Assembly (NCBI GenBank): GCA_004352715.1
Contig: SCFE01000033.1
Span: 332,466 to 396,465 of the forward strand
DNA length: 64,000 bases
Origin: Hofstenia miamia
Taxonomy: Eukaryota > Xenacoelomorpha > Acoela
Direction of reading: 5' to 3'
Under the pieces are notes generated by a model. That model made no database searches. It was not told where the DNA came from and saw nothing but the letters and a program-made list of their open reading frames with translations. Below are positions 46,452-57,439 of the stretch, piece after piece. Position 1 is the stretch's first letter, and the number at the start of each line of letters is the position of its first letter. Both the position numbers and the translations under genes were made by a program.

Positions 46452-46983
46452 TGGCCATTTATCATTTTCAACTTTAGAAAATGTTGATCATTTTGTAACA
46501 AAATAGTTTTCAATATTTTTTGATATTTTAATTTTTTTCAAGTTTGGCAATACACTTTCTTTGAGATGTTCGGCATGTGTGTGAATTGTTGTAAGCAAAA
46601 AATTAACAGTTTTTAGAACAACAATGAGCAATCGTTTTATAACAAGCGCATTGATTATACGACAGAGATAATGAAAAAAACTCAAAACAAATATATATAT
46701 ATATATATATAAAATGCTATACAAATTTAGATCATAATTCAATCAAATGAATAAATCTGTAATACAAACTCGTTATAAAACATGTAAATGAGAGATATAA
46801 AGGTTTGTTTAATTAGTTAAATAAATACATTGATTAGAGACTAGCCGGCACTAGTTTTTTTAAGAAAGTACTTGTTAGAACCGGCGCGGTTCGGTTAAAC
46901 CTGGTTATGCTGCAGGAGCCCGTTAATCAGGTTAAAATCCGGTTAAATACTTTTAGTTTTTATATATATATATATATATATAT
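46452..46983. other. Noncoding interval ending in (AT)n before a gap
   Basis: No supported gene. It contains a 'ccggcactag...aaccggcgcggttcggttaaacc' patch (46845-46940), which is GC-richer and may be a transposon edge, and an (AT)n at 46961-46983 abutting the gap. Confidence 0.4.
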
Positions 46984-47983
46984 NNNNNNNNNNNNNNNNN
47001 NNNNNNNNNNNNNNNNNNNNNNNNNNNNNNNNNNNNNNNNNNNNNNNNNNNNNNNNNNNNNNNNNNNNNNNNNNNNNNNNNNNNNNNNNNNNNNNNNNNN
47101 NNNNNNNNNNNNNNNNNNNNNNNNNNNNNNNNNNNNNNNNNNNNNNNNNNNNNNNNNNNNNNNNNNNNNNNNNNNNNNNNNNNNNNNNNNNNNNNNNNNN
47201 NNNNNNNNNNNNNNNNNNNNNNNNNNNNNNNNNNNNNNNNNNNNNNNNNNNNNNNNNNNNNNNNNNNNNNNNNNNNNNNNNNNNNNNNNNNNNNNNNNNN
47301 NNNNNNNNNNNNNNNNNNNNNNNNNNNNNNNNNNNNNNNNNNNNNNNNNNNNNNNNNNNNNNNNNNNNNNNNNNNNNNNNNNNNNNNNNNNNNNNNNNNN
47401 NNNNNNNNNNNNNNNNNNNNNNNNNNNNNNNNNNNNNNNNNNNNNNNNNNNNNNNNNNNNNNNNNNNNNNNNNNNNNNNNNNNNNNNNNNNNNNNNNNNN
47501 NNNNNNNNNNNNNNNNNNNNNNNNNNNNNNNNNNNNNNNNNNNNNNNNNNNNNNNNNNNNNNNNNNNNNNNNNNNNNNNNNNNNNNNNNNNNNNNNNNNN
47601 NNNNNNNNNNNNNNNNNNNNNNNNNNNNNNNNNNNNNNNNNNNNNNNNNNNNNNNNNNNNNNNNNNNNNNNNNNNNNNNNNNNNNNNNNNNNNNNNNNNN
47701 NNNNNNNNNNNNNNNNNNNNNNNNNNNNNNNNNNNNNNNNNNNNNNNNNNNNNNNNNNNNNNNNNNNNNNNNNNNNNNNNNNNNNNNNNNNNNNNNNNNN
47801 NNNNNNNNNNNNNNNNNNNNNNNNNNNNNNNNNNNNNNNNNNNNNNNNNNNNNNNNNNNNNNNNNNNNNNNNNNNNNNNNNNNNNNNNNNNNNNNNNNNN
47901 NNNNNNNNNNNNNNNNNNNNNNNNNNNNNNNNNNNNNNNNNNNNNNNNNNNNNNNNNNNNNNNNNNNNNNNNNNNNNNNNNNN
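46984..47983. other. Assembly gap (1000 N placeholder)
   Basis: Exactly 1000 N, starting in an (AT)n tract. Confidence 0.95.
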
Positions 47984-49176
47984 ATATACTTGCACAGATT
48001 AACTATACAATGCAAATATAATTTACTGTCCTAGGCCTTAAAATTTTTTTGCCGGTTCCAACTCTGCGCCAATTTCTATTGGAGTTTGGCAGAATCGTCA
48101 GAAACCAAAGAAACTTGTTGCTGAACACCTGTTCTGTTATTACAATCATCTTACTGGTAAATATGATAATTTATAGGAACAGGATCAAACTTTATTTCAA
48201 TCGCCAATAATTTTCGATGATTTTACAAACAATTTCCTCTTATTAATATGATTTTTTATTGTCATTGAATGACAGGAATCCTGGACCCTATTGATAATAT
48301 TAATAATATAGATGGTACCTCTTTAAGCTTTCAAGCCATTGTACAGCCTTATTGATCTCTGCAAATATTGGCAATATATTCTTTGAAAGCATTAACTTGT
48401 AATCAGCATTTATGGAGAACTATAAAAGACTTCGGCTAAATGATTTTTTGTATAAAGTTTGAACTCTGTAAAAAACAACGTAGTTCTCATTCTGAGATAA
48501 AGTGATAGGTCGATGAGGATATTTTTCAATTTTTATTAGCTATGCTAGTAACTCTACCAGTAATTTTATACTGGTAATAAGGGTTAATAATGGACTTTTT
48601 TACAGAAAGGCATCTAAATTCGGATTTGATGACAACAATGTGGAAAGAACGCTTGGTTGCTTCATCTTCACACTGACACTAAAATATATACAAATCTGTG
48701 GATTCGGAATTCGCTCAGTAATCTGAGAAATCTGTAAATATTAGTTTTTCAATATTACATGTAGTGTTACCTAAGAAGAACTCAAGTGTGTTTTAGCAGT
48801 TAATTAAGAATATATTGGCTTGAAATCGTTAGTACTAAGAGTAAATTCTACAATCAATGCTTAATTACAGCATATGTTTAAAGTAGGAATTTGTAATGCC
48901 CACCCTTAAATATTTGGCTGGCTACCCTAACTGATCACAGGTCCTAAGAAATTTTTATATAAAGTAATTTTAACTAATCCAAAATTTAGCGCAAATATTT
49001 TTGTAATTTTCTTTATTACAACTTCGATTGATCATGTCTAACGAGTCTACTAAACTCATTATTTGCTTCGAAGAATACCTGAGTAACGTAAATTTCAAAA
49101 TAAAAGATTCTGTTGTTTTCAATTTAAAAAATGAAGATGTACAAAGTTCTCCATCTCAAATTAATTCCTATTGCAT
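47984..49176. other. Noncoding interval
   Basis: AT-rich with no recognised gene, RNA or repeat end. Confidence 0.4.
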
Positions 49177-49389
49177 TACCCAGTAAACATAGAACTTTGG
49201 TTTTAAGAAATTTATCTTCAAATTGTCATAATACTAAAATTATTCCTATTTTTAAATATTTTTTGCTAGAGGGAATTATACACCGCCACTAATCCGCACT
49301 ATAAATGCCACTCAAACAATTCAACGCCCATTAAACGCCAATAAACCACAAAAACGACGTCGTTACAACAGTTCTATGTTTACTGGGTA
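49177..49389. mobile_element. Small MITE with ~20-bp inverted repeats and TA flank
   Basis: Left CCCAGTAAACATAGAACT and right AGTTCTATGTTTACTGGG are perfect inverted repeats, flanked by TA on both sides (49177-49178 and 49388-49389). Total length is 213 bp with no coding capacity. The TA duplication suggests a Tc1/mariner-type mobiliser. Confidence 0.85.
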
Positions 49390-49689
49390 GCCCTACCTCT
49401 AACCCTAAAATCATTTTGAATTAGTTAAGTTTTCTGATTTTACGAACTTTCATTGGCGGTTATTCCATAAATAGTTGGTGTAAATATCCTTGTTCAATAA
49501 CTAAATTATATTTGAACATAGTTTATATTTTTTAAATAATCAAGAAAACTCATCAAGCATTTGTTTAAGATGGCATATGCGTTGGTCTTGCAAATCTTAG
49601 TAGGAAAGTTTGCTGAAATTTAATGATTATTTTCTTTGGATGAACTTGGTTTTAGAAATGGATTATCTGCATTACTGGAAATCATTAAA

Positions 49690-49990
49690 GAATTTCCTAC
49701 AAATATTGATAAGAAAAAATAAGTTTTCTCATCATAATTCAAAGGCTTTTAATTCTATTAATCATAAATTATTATTGAAAAAACTGTAGGAAATCAATGA
49801 ATCATCAATACTCTTTCTAAAATCATACATATTTTATCGTACTAAATACGTGAAAGCAAGCGATACTTGTTCTCAACGAATATTGATTCAAAACAAAGTT
49901 CTGTAGGGCTCAGGTTTTGTCCTTCAATATGAAAAGTTTTTCACTAACATAATTCAATTGCTAATAGTTCATTATACAGACCAAAAGTAA
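49690..49990 (+). pseudogene. LINE reverse transcriptase remnant
   Basis: The + strand reads 'SKAFNSINHKLLLKKL' (about 49737-49785), the RT motif A block of CR1/Jockey-type LINEs with the catalytic Asp replaced by Asn. A frame with 'FLKSYIFYRTKYVKASD' follows, matching the usual 'F.SYL.nR.q.V' segment. Stops and frameshifts interrupt it. Motif B and the ADD box are not visible. Confidence 0.65.
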
Positions 49991-50098
49991 TCGGCCAAAA
50001 TGAACTGTTTACTATCAATAACTCAGGACACAAGCAAGGGTAAAAAGTTTGTAAAAATCCAAAATTTGCACCTTAGGAAGCAAGACATGTATCGGGTT

Positions 50099-50400
50099 TC
50101 ATCGGAAAGACAAACACTGACAGTCTTCCACAGCAATATCTTTTAATTCCATGGTAATGAACCATTTCAGTTGAATGATTGATGTTGGATTACGACCATA
50201 CACCCAGTGCTTTATGATCCCAAAGGAAAATATGATTGATGTTGGATTACGACCATACACCCAGTGCTTTATGATCCCAAAGGAAAATCCAGCAGTGTTG
50301 TCAAATTTGATGAAATTGGAGGCCATTTAAGTGTTCCTTGACCTCCAAACCATCTTTCCGAAAAATGCTGGTTGCACCTTCAGCATTGTAAATTCGATTT
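50099..50400 (-). pseudogene. DDE transposase C-terminal remnant with internal duplication
   Basis: On the - strand, frames around 50340-50260 read 'KWPPISSNLTTL' and then 'FGIIKHWVYGRNPTSI', followed by 'LKWFITMELKDIAVEDC'. This matches the 'WPPRSPDLTPLDFFLWG.lK..VY' block near the third catalytic residue of mariner-like DDE transposases. A 57-bp segment (50175-50231) is repeated in tandem at 50232-50288, adding exactly 19 codons. One frameshift separates the two parts, so it is a fossil. Confidence 0.6.
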
Positions 50401-51770
50401 AAGTTCATTAACGAATAAATAAACAAAAAATTATATTTTTAGTTAGAAAGTGCAAACATAATATCAATTGGAAATCTGCCTAGGAATGTAATTAAACATA
50501 AATATACATTCATAGAAACACATTATATTTAAGTGGCCGGTTACATCTAGGTCACTTACATACTGAAGTATATGTCTCAACTCAAGGAAAGTACAAACCA
50601 ATGGTATACAGCTTACAACCCTTCCAATTTTTTTAACTTAATAAATATGAGCAGGTCCAAGTCTTTTAATAAGCTTTATAACTACCGGATTTTAAACAAG
50701 CTTGTACACTGTAATTGGATTACAATTGCACTGCAATTGAACGTTGGGATTGTATTAGATTTTTTCTACAGGCAAATTTTGCAATTCATTGGATTTCAAT
50801 TGCAAGGGACATGAACTAATTTGCCAAAGAATAGTGTTAAAATTAACCGCAAATGTTTTTTGAATGCCTAGAATTTTAAAAAATACAAGTTGAAGGGTAT
50901 TTCATAAAAAATTTAGCCAGAGTGTAGTTTCAAAAGAGCTATATTAATAGCAAGATCAATTCATTCAGATTCATTCCTTTCAAAGTTTCCACTGAAGTTG
51001 AAGTTCCATTGTATAAAACATCAATTCTAGTGAATCTTTTCTATGTACGTAGTTTTTGTGTAAATATCATTAGACGTCAGCGACGTTTCACAAGATGGAT
51101 TTCCGATTCACAATACAACCAAAAAATAGATTGCATTGATACCTGCCAGTAAATGCAATGTTGTAACTCTGAATTTGGGAATAGAAGTTTGTGTGTTGGT
51201 AGATATAGATACTCAGTAAAATTTGAACTACTATTAACATCTTGATGAATATCGATTGCTATGACAATTTTTGAACTGAACTATCATTTCCCTTTTTTGT
51301 TTTAAGTATTCTCAAAATCTATTTTACAATAGCATTATGACAGTAGCTAATGACCAAACTTTGTATTCTTAAAGCTACTCTTGTAACATGTATGATATAT
51401 TAAAAGCCTTAACACCTGTTTCAGGAAAAACTACGTCAATAACTTAAGCCGATTGGTTAATTTATTTGTTCGACCTGGCTTCATAAAAGATCACACTACA
51501 TATAGTATGTACATTTTTCAAAGTCCCTTCATAATTTATGTTCTCCAATATGCATAAAGACACTCCGCAGTTAAAGCACCAGAAGTTTGTAAGCCTCAAC
51601 TGAAATCAATTTTTTCAATTTGAAATTAGAGGTATGGACACGTTAGTAATCTTATGTATTTTTTAAAATTAAAAATTTTTATGTCGCTTAAGGCAAAACG
51701 GTTGCAGGTTACTGCAGAACTTTTGCAAGACTAAAAGAACAAATTTGATCTGTTTTAAACATGGAATTAA

Positions 51771-51827
<57 letters not shown>

Positions 51828-51926
51828 ATATAGCGTTTTAAAAGATTTTCCAAAACTGGTATTTCATATGAATAAGAGAGGCTAAATTGGCAAAAATAAA
51901 TCTATTAATTTGATATTTTAGAAACG
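50401..51926. other. Noncoding upstream interval of the FG-GAP gene
   Basis: No gene is recognised. An (AT)n of about 47 bp lies at 51774-51820, about 105 bp before the start of the next gene. The last bases before that gene's ATG are ATATTTTAG AAACG, resembling a 3' splice site. Confidence 0.45.
51774..51820. repeat. (AT)n microsatellite
   Basis: Uninterrupted AT alternation, followed by 'catgtatatata'. Confidence 0.95.
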
Positions 51927-53801
51927 ATGACTTTCATTTTACACAAAGGATTCTTATCTTCATTATTGTTGATTTTCATTGGCGAGCCAAGTGAAACAGT
52001 TAAAAGATTCACAGCAATTTCAAAAGAAAAAATCTTTTTCCGAAAATTCGTACATTGCGTAGCTAATTCACACAGTTTGACATCAATACCTTTCCTATGC
52101 GAATATGAGAAGAAGTTAAGGTATTATCGAATGGAGAACGTAACAGATAATGAATTCGCAATAATTCGAGAAAAGTTCTACATTTTTGGTGTTGAAAAAA
52201 CTAGTAGATATAATTTTAAGATTTCATTTAACCTACCTCTTATGTCAGAAGTATCATTTCAATCTTCTATTACTTATATTGGTGATAAAAAGGTGTCTCA
52301 ACAAAACAACATGCTTTTTGCACCAACTTCAACCACATTTAAGTTTTACAATGAATTTACGATGATAGTTGATTATGAAATCACTAAGTCATTCTATATT
52401 TCAATTTTGGGGGATTGCCTTGCTGAAAATCAAATATCGAGATATGATACATGCGACAGTGAAGATTACGCAATGGTTCCTTATGAACACAAATACAATT
52501 TTCGCTACATGGAAGAACTAATTAGAAATGGGAAGTTTAATCTTTACTTGACACACTATCCTATTCAATACACTATTGATATTCGAGCTCCCATTGGTTA
52601 CACAAGATATACAAAAGCACCAGGAAACGAAGGTTTTTTAATTTTGATAATTGATATAGTCAACAACTACAGTAGTCCTGGTGTTTTCACTTACTTTTAC
52701 AAGAGACAGATGCTTTGTGATATTGGAAATCAGAAAAAGATGTTCCCGCAAAATCCGAAGGAACACGTTGATTTATACAATCATATCTATAGTGCACTTT
52801 TCTATCACAACGACAAACTGTGTCATACTGTACCAAACAACCGATTCAATTGTGATTTATTGCTGTTTATCAACTGGTTTTCATCTTTAGATAAAGTTTG
52901 TTATTCTGAAAGCAACAAAAGCATTTCTTTCATTAGCGATGTACTTACCCAATCAGAATTCGTTGCATATTCTGTGAACATAGATTCTCATGGTAGACCA
53001 TCTTGTGTCTATGACCCTTATGTTTTCAAGCATAACATCTACTGTTTTGATCTTGATTACATTATTCAGCTGACATTTCGAGAATCTGTGGTTGAAATGT
53101 TTAAAAAAGTCCTACCATTTTCAGTTTACCATGCAGTGGTAAATATAGGGCAGAAGATAGTATTTGTAATAGGCTGCCTAAATACCGTTCCGATGTTATA
53201 CATTTCTGGAGAAAGCAATTTCACTTGTAAAAATATATCCGCTGATTTCATATATTGTAATTTGCATTCGAATGAATCATCGTTGATTGTGGTGAGAGTT
53301 TTGTTGCAAGACTTTCCGTGCATAAATTTTGGGAATTTTTCTTTAATGGCAGACATATTGACGTCTGCTCAATTTGCAAATAACAATCAGCCAAAATTCT
53401 GTGACACTATATATTTCGAATTAAGAATGTTAAGATGCAGAATTGAAAAAACATACTTTATATTTCGAATTGTGCTTTTAAACAACTTTAACGCTTACAA
53501 TGGAATGGAAAGTTATGAACGAGATAACAGTGGTGGTGATATTAAAGACCCGTTTTTTATCCGAGGTCATTTCGATGGTGATGCTATCATGGATGAATTT
53601 GAGGTTAGACGTAATGCAATTGGATACACTGTTTATAGTAAGGTTTCTATTTTTCAGCATCCATGGTTGCGGGACCCTGTCACATTTCGGTGTAAAGACA
53701 TTGATGTTATTTATGCCGTATTTGATATGGACAATGACGGACATGATGACTTTGCATGTACACAATCAGATAAAATCTATATAGTATTCAACAGGATTTG
53801 A
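51927..53801 (+). CDS. Secreted 624-aa protein with C-terminal FG-GAP-like repeats
   Basis: An intact 624-aa intronless frame. Residues 4-19 (ILHKGFLSSLLLIFIG) look like a signal peptide. The bulk is rich in aromatics, with scattered cysteines and many sequons, as in extracellular proteins; no transmembrane anchor is evident after the signal. The C-terminus carries two FG-GAP/VCBS-type calcium-loop motifs, 'GHFDGDAIMDEFEV' (about 547-560) and 'FDMDNDGHDDF' (about 599-609; DxDxDGxxD loop). By family knowledge such repeats form beta-propeller blades and bind calcium, as in integrin alpha chains; only two are visible here. The ATG is 5 nt after ATATTTTAG. A 'QHPWLRDP' motif resembles 'YHPW..DP' in the PAN-domain genes of this window. 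Function unknown. Confidence 0.8.
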   Translation: MTFILHKGFLSSLLLIFIGEPSETVKRFTAISKEKIFFRKFVHCVANSHSLTSIPFLCEYEKKLRYYRMENVTDNEFAIIREKFYIFGVEKTSRYNFKISFNLPLMSEVSFQSSITYIGDKKVSQQNNMLFAPTSTTFKFYNEFTMIVDYEITKSFYISILGDCLAENQISRYDTCDSEDYAMVPYEHKYNFRYMEELIRNGKFNLYLTHYPIQYTIDIRAPIGYTRYTKAPGNEGFLILIIDIVNNYSSPGVFTYFYKRQMLCDIGNQKKMFPQNPKEHVDLYNHIYSALFYHNDKLCHTVPNNRFNCDLLLFINWFSSLDKVCYSESNKSISFISDVLTQSEFVAYSVNIDSHGRPSCVYDPYVFKHNIYCFDLDYIIQLTFRESVVEMFKKVLPFSVYHAVVNIGQKIVFVIGCLNTVPMLYISGESNFTCKNISADFIYCNLHSNESSLIVVRVLLQDFPCINFGNFSLMADILTSAQFANNNQPKFCDTIYFELRMLRCRIEKTYFIFRIVLLNNFNAYNGMESYERDNSGGDIKDPFFIRGHFDGDAIMDEFEVRRNAIGYTVYSKVSIFQHPWLRDPVTFRCKDIDVIYAVFDMDNDGHDDFACTQSDKIYIVFNRI

Positions 53802-55038
53802 ATCAAACCAAGTTAAACCAACTTTTAGAAAAATACATTTTAGTGTATATATCATTTCTAGTGTAAACTAAATTTTAGTATTTATTATGTTCTATTGACT
53901 AACTTTTCATTATGGGATTTGAAGTAAATATAGACAATTGACACATTATAATAATTGCAAAACAAAATATCAACGGTAGCAAACTGAAAAATGTTAAAAA
54001 TATGACTGCATGAAGCCAAAGCGATCTAAGAAAAAAAATACCTAATAAAAATCTGTTAACACATTGACGGTCATAGCCAAATCTTTGATTTGACTAACCG
54101 ATCACAATTTTTGAATTTATTTTTTAATATTTTCCGTATCAAAATATCATTGATAACATTTTAAAAATCTACAGAATAAATACTGAGATAATACGTGGCG
54201 CATTTGAAACTAACATGTATTCAATATATGGCTATATGGAAATCACTTGTGCTTCACCTTTCAATATTTAAAACCTTTAACTAAGTGGTGTCCACATTTC
54301 GCGGTTTATGCCTTCAAAACATTTCACAGGTCACGAAATTTTAATGGTTGATAATTATGATAAAAATTATTTCGACTGACCTATTTTATTTCTTCATTTC
54401 ATTGCATCTTAAATTTCAGGAAGTTTCTTCGTTTGCAACTCTATTTGAAACTGTTATCGCATTTACATAAGCGCTCTTCAACTGGCCCTTTGTTAAATTC
54501 TACCTTTGTTGTCAATGGTCAATGTTGATATTCATGCGTCATCCTTATTTAATGATTGACTGGTTTTAAGGGTAGATTTAGGAAAATTCTGAGCGAATGT
54601 TACATTAAACAATTTGATGCAAAACTATTACTGTAGCTGAAGTACTTGCAAAGATTAATGATTTTTCATTGTCCATTTTAAATTTAAAAAAAAGTTTTAA
54701 ATTATCACCATTCCTAATGTTCAGGTAATCAGGAACTCTAAAAACCCATGAGAGTAACAACTGGCCTCGACTATTTTGATTCTGCTGCCTTTGCGCATTC
54801 GGACAAGTTCACACAATAAGGTTCAAAATGAAAGAGGAGATCATTCTCTCTCCAGTGGTGCTTACAGATCTTAAATAACTTTATTAGTTTGAGAATTATG
54901 AGCGGTTAAAGATTTTAAGGAAACCATAAAATATTCAAAAATTTGTAGACAGTGTAAGGTTAAAGATCTCAAAACTTGTAATAATAATAAAATGACGGCA
55001 ATTACTAGAAAAATGAAAAAAACGCAAGCTAAATAAGA
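53802..55038. other. Intergenic interval between convergent genes
   Basis: No supported gene. The FG-GAP gene (+) and the Pcc1 gene (-) both end toward this interval. Confidence 0.45.
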
Positions 55039-55530
55039 TTATTTGTTAACAACAACTGATAACGAGCGATTAATAACAGTTGCTAAACCTTTTAAATCGG
55101 ACGAAGTAACTTTGTAAGAATGGTTGTCTAAAACTTTAAAAGTGAACTCTTTCAAATCTGTGATCTTCGCCTCGATTTTCTCCAGCAGATCAGAATCCTC
55201 CAAGAGGCTAATGGTGCAGGAGTTATCACCGTCCTTTAATTCAAAGTCTGTCGAGTAAGCCTCAATCGTAGAAGCGGCTAAAAATGTATAATCAACCAAA
55301 GCGACCAAAGCAATTGATAAAAATTTGGCATCAATTGCGCTGTAGTTTCCAACAAGATGAGTGTTTTCGACCGATAATGACTTATAAACCGATTTTCGAG
55401 GTTCTTCATCGGGATTAAGGGAGTTATAGCAGATTGTGGCGTAACGATTCGTAAATAAGTCTATTCGAATTTCCGCTTTATATTTGAAATACTGTTTGTT
55501 TACCTCTACTTCGGCATCATCATCACTCAT
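55039..55530 (-). CDS. LAGE3-like: Pcc1/LAGE3-family KEOPS subunit, possibly tandem Pcc1 fold
   Basis: The ATG at 55528-55530 gives a 163-aa protein. Residues about 13-83 match the Pcc1/LAGE3 domain: 'SLNPDEEPRKSVYKSLSVEN', then 'SAIDAKFLSIALVALVDYTF' and 'STIEAYS' (family: 'SL..D.EP......k.L.v...L......A.D...Lr.a...flD...lv..Tie.f'). Pcc1 is the dimerising subunit of KEOPS/EKC, which makes the t6A modification at position 37 of ANN-decoding tRNAs. The usual protein ends there. Here about 80 more residues follow with a beta-alpha-beta-beta-alpha look (CTISLLE; DLLEKIEAKI; FTFKVLDN; HSYKVTSSD; LKGLATVINRSLSVVVN), like a second degenerate Pcc1 fold. The chosen start follows a strong acceptor-like TTCTTTACTTTTAG|TAAA ATG. 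The frame extends further upstream but without ATG. Confidence 0.85.
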   Translation of the reverse strand: MSDDDAEVEVNKQYFKYKAEIRIDLFTNRYATICYNSLNPDEEPRKSVYKSLSVENTHLVGNYSAIDAKFLSIALVALVDYTFLAASTIEAYSTDFELKDGDNSCTISLLEDSDLLEKIEAKITDLKEFTFKVLDNHSYKVTSSDLKGLATVINRSLSVVVNK

Positions 55531-56906
55531 TTTTACTAAAAGTAAAGAACAATAAATAATAGCAAGGATGAAACATATTATACTATCTATATGTTTATGC
55601 CATTTCAGAATTAGAAATTTCTCCAAATGACCATCAGGAACTCAAACTTCTTAAAAAGCAAAGTAAAATATAACTTTTTAACTTTTGAAAACTTCAAAGA
55701 TTTTTGGAAATAAATATCATAAAATATTAAAACAACAGTTCATAGAAAAACCTCAGAAGGTTTGAATGAATTAAGCACCGTTTACAAGATAAGTTTTGCC
55801 TTATGACTTTTTCTTATATAAGAAAACTTGCGAACTCAGAAAATGTTAGTCAGTTTTGCGGTTAAGGGAAAACTTTTGTCGTCTTATATTTGANTAAAAT
55901 ATAACTTTTTAACTTTTGAAAACTTCAAAGATTTTTGGAAATAAATATCATAAAATATTAAAACAACAGTTCATAGAAAAACCTCAGAAGGTTTGAATGA
56001 ATTAAGCACCGTTTACAAGATAAGTTTTGCCTTATGACTTTTTCTTATATAAGAAAACTTGCGAACTCAGAAAATGTTAGTCAGTTTTGCGGTTAAGCAT
56101 ATAACTCATAAGGGAAAACTTTAGTCGTCTTATATTTGAATAGTAAATAGTGTCTCGCATGCAAACAAATGCAGATTTATTGCTGTAAGAAAAATTATAA
56201 TAAACTATAAAAATGTTAGCAATAATACAATTGAATTTTAGTATTAAAAAACTAGAGAAGTCTAGAGAAGTGTATAATTGGATGAAAGGTAGGAAAACAT
56301 TTTAAAAATAGGAAACGTGCTGCATGTAAAATACATTACATATTTAGGTATAGAGCTCTGGAAATAAGAGAAAACTGAAGCTGGAAATAAGGATGAAAAG
56401 GAAGATGTTGGAGCATAAAATTAGAGAAGAAAGGGGAAATAGACATGTGAAATCTAAGAAGAGAAAACGTAAGATTAAACAAGGATATATCGTCATACAT
56501 TGAAGAGAATTTTAGATAGTCAAAGATATCGAAGACGTAGCGTCCCATTGGGGAGAAGCATAAATTGAAACATTTTTGATAAAACGATATTGGAAGGTGC
56601 TTTGAATTAAGTAGAAGATGTAAGAATTTCGAAAAGAATATATCCACACGATACATGATACGGTCAATTACAAATGCAGAACTTCGATTAAGAGCTCAGC
56701 AACAGAATTAATTTTGTATGACGACTTCGGGGATTTGAGATGGATGAATTGAGAAAAGAAAAGTTAGATGGAGAGTCGTTGATATACATAATGTTAACTC
56801 ACGCAACAAAGCCCACGTTTTCATATTTATTGATTTCGAATTACTGCTAGTATCCGGTAATCAGTAAACAGTGGAAATACAGTTCAATGCCAAGCAAAAA
56901 CGTTCT
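55531..56906. other. Upstream of Pcc1: tandem duplication and noncoding DNA
   Basis: Contains the Pcc1 promoter or 5' exon region, then a 231-bp tandem duplication (listed separately), then AT-rich sequence without a supported gene. A - strand frame at 56336-56656 is open but unrecognised. Confidence 0.4.
55664..56140 (+). repeat. ~231-bp tandem duplication joined at an N
   Basis: 55664-55893 and 55895-56140 are almost identical; the right copy has about 17 extra bases (catataactcataaggg region). A single N at 55894 sits exactly at the junction, suggesting an assembly join rather than a biological repeat. Confidence 0.9.
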
Positions 56907-57052
56907 TTAGGCTACGGTTAGACTATGTGATTGATCACGCATGATCTGTCACATTTTGATAAAATCGCACGTCTAGCCAATGAGATAATTAGCGATGTGA
57001 CGTGTTTAGTAATTTTTCTTGCTACCAATCACGTAGTCTAACCGTAGCCTTA
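56907..57052. mobile_element. Harbinger/PIF-type MITE with TTA duplication
   Basis: The 140-bp element (56910-57049) begins GGCTACGGTTAGACTATGTG and ends with its inverse (one difference in about 25 bp). It is flanked by TTA on both sides (56907-56909, 57050-57052), the 3-bp target duplication typical of PIF/Harbinger. It is non-coding. Confidence 0.85.
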
Positions 57053-57099
57053 TCAAAATTCAATTTGCAAGAAAAGCCAGCGTTCAAAAAATTACGATT

Positions 57100-57265
57100 C
57101 AATTATCAAAGCATGTTAAGAAAAAGCTTTCAAGGAATCAATTGGGCGAAAATGCGTCTCACGATTCAAAGATGGTGAGAACTCGACGAAGATTTGCCTC
57201 ACTCTAGAAGACCTGCAACAACTTTGGTCCTACAAGCCATTAGAACTGTTGAGGATAAGATGGCC
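57100..57265 (+). pseudogene. Mariner-like transposase N-terminal (HTH) remnant
   Basis: Across two frames: 'CVSRFKDG' (about 57152) and then 'DEDLPHSRRPATT' (about 57187-57225) with a following helix 'LQAIRTVEDKMATE'. This is the '.RF..G....eD.pRSGRPs' segment between the HTH motifs of mariner-family transposases. The match is short and frame-shifted. Confidence 0.45.
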
Positions 57266-57439
57266 ACTGAGCGTTGATGAAAATGTGACAAATCTCACCA
57301 AATAACAGTTTCTTCAAAATCATCTTCGCAAAGCCATCGAAGAAATGCCACAGCCACTTGACATCATCATTTTGGCCAATACTCAGTAAATGCAAGCAGT
57401 GATTGACCGTTATGATTGAGAAACTTTGCCGGCCCACTC

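Noticed and set aside
52681-53784. Frames overlapping the FG-GAP gene on both strands
   Set aside because: Short shadows in other frames of the intact 624-aa protein.
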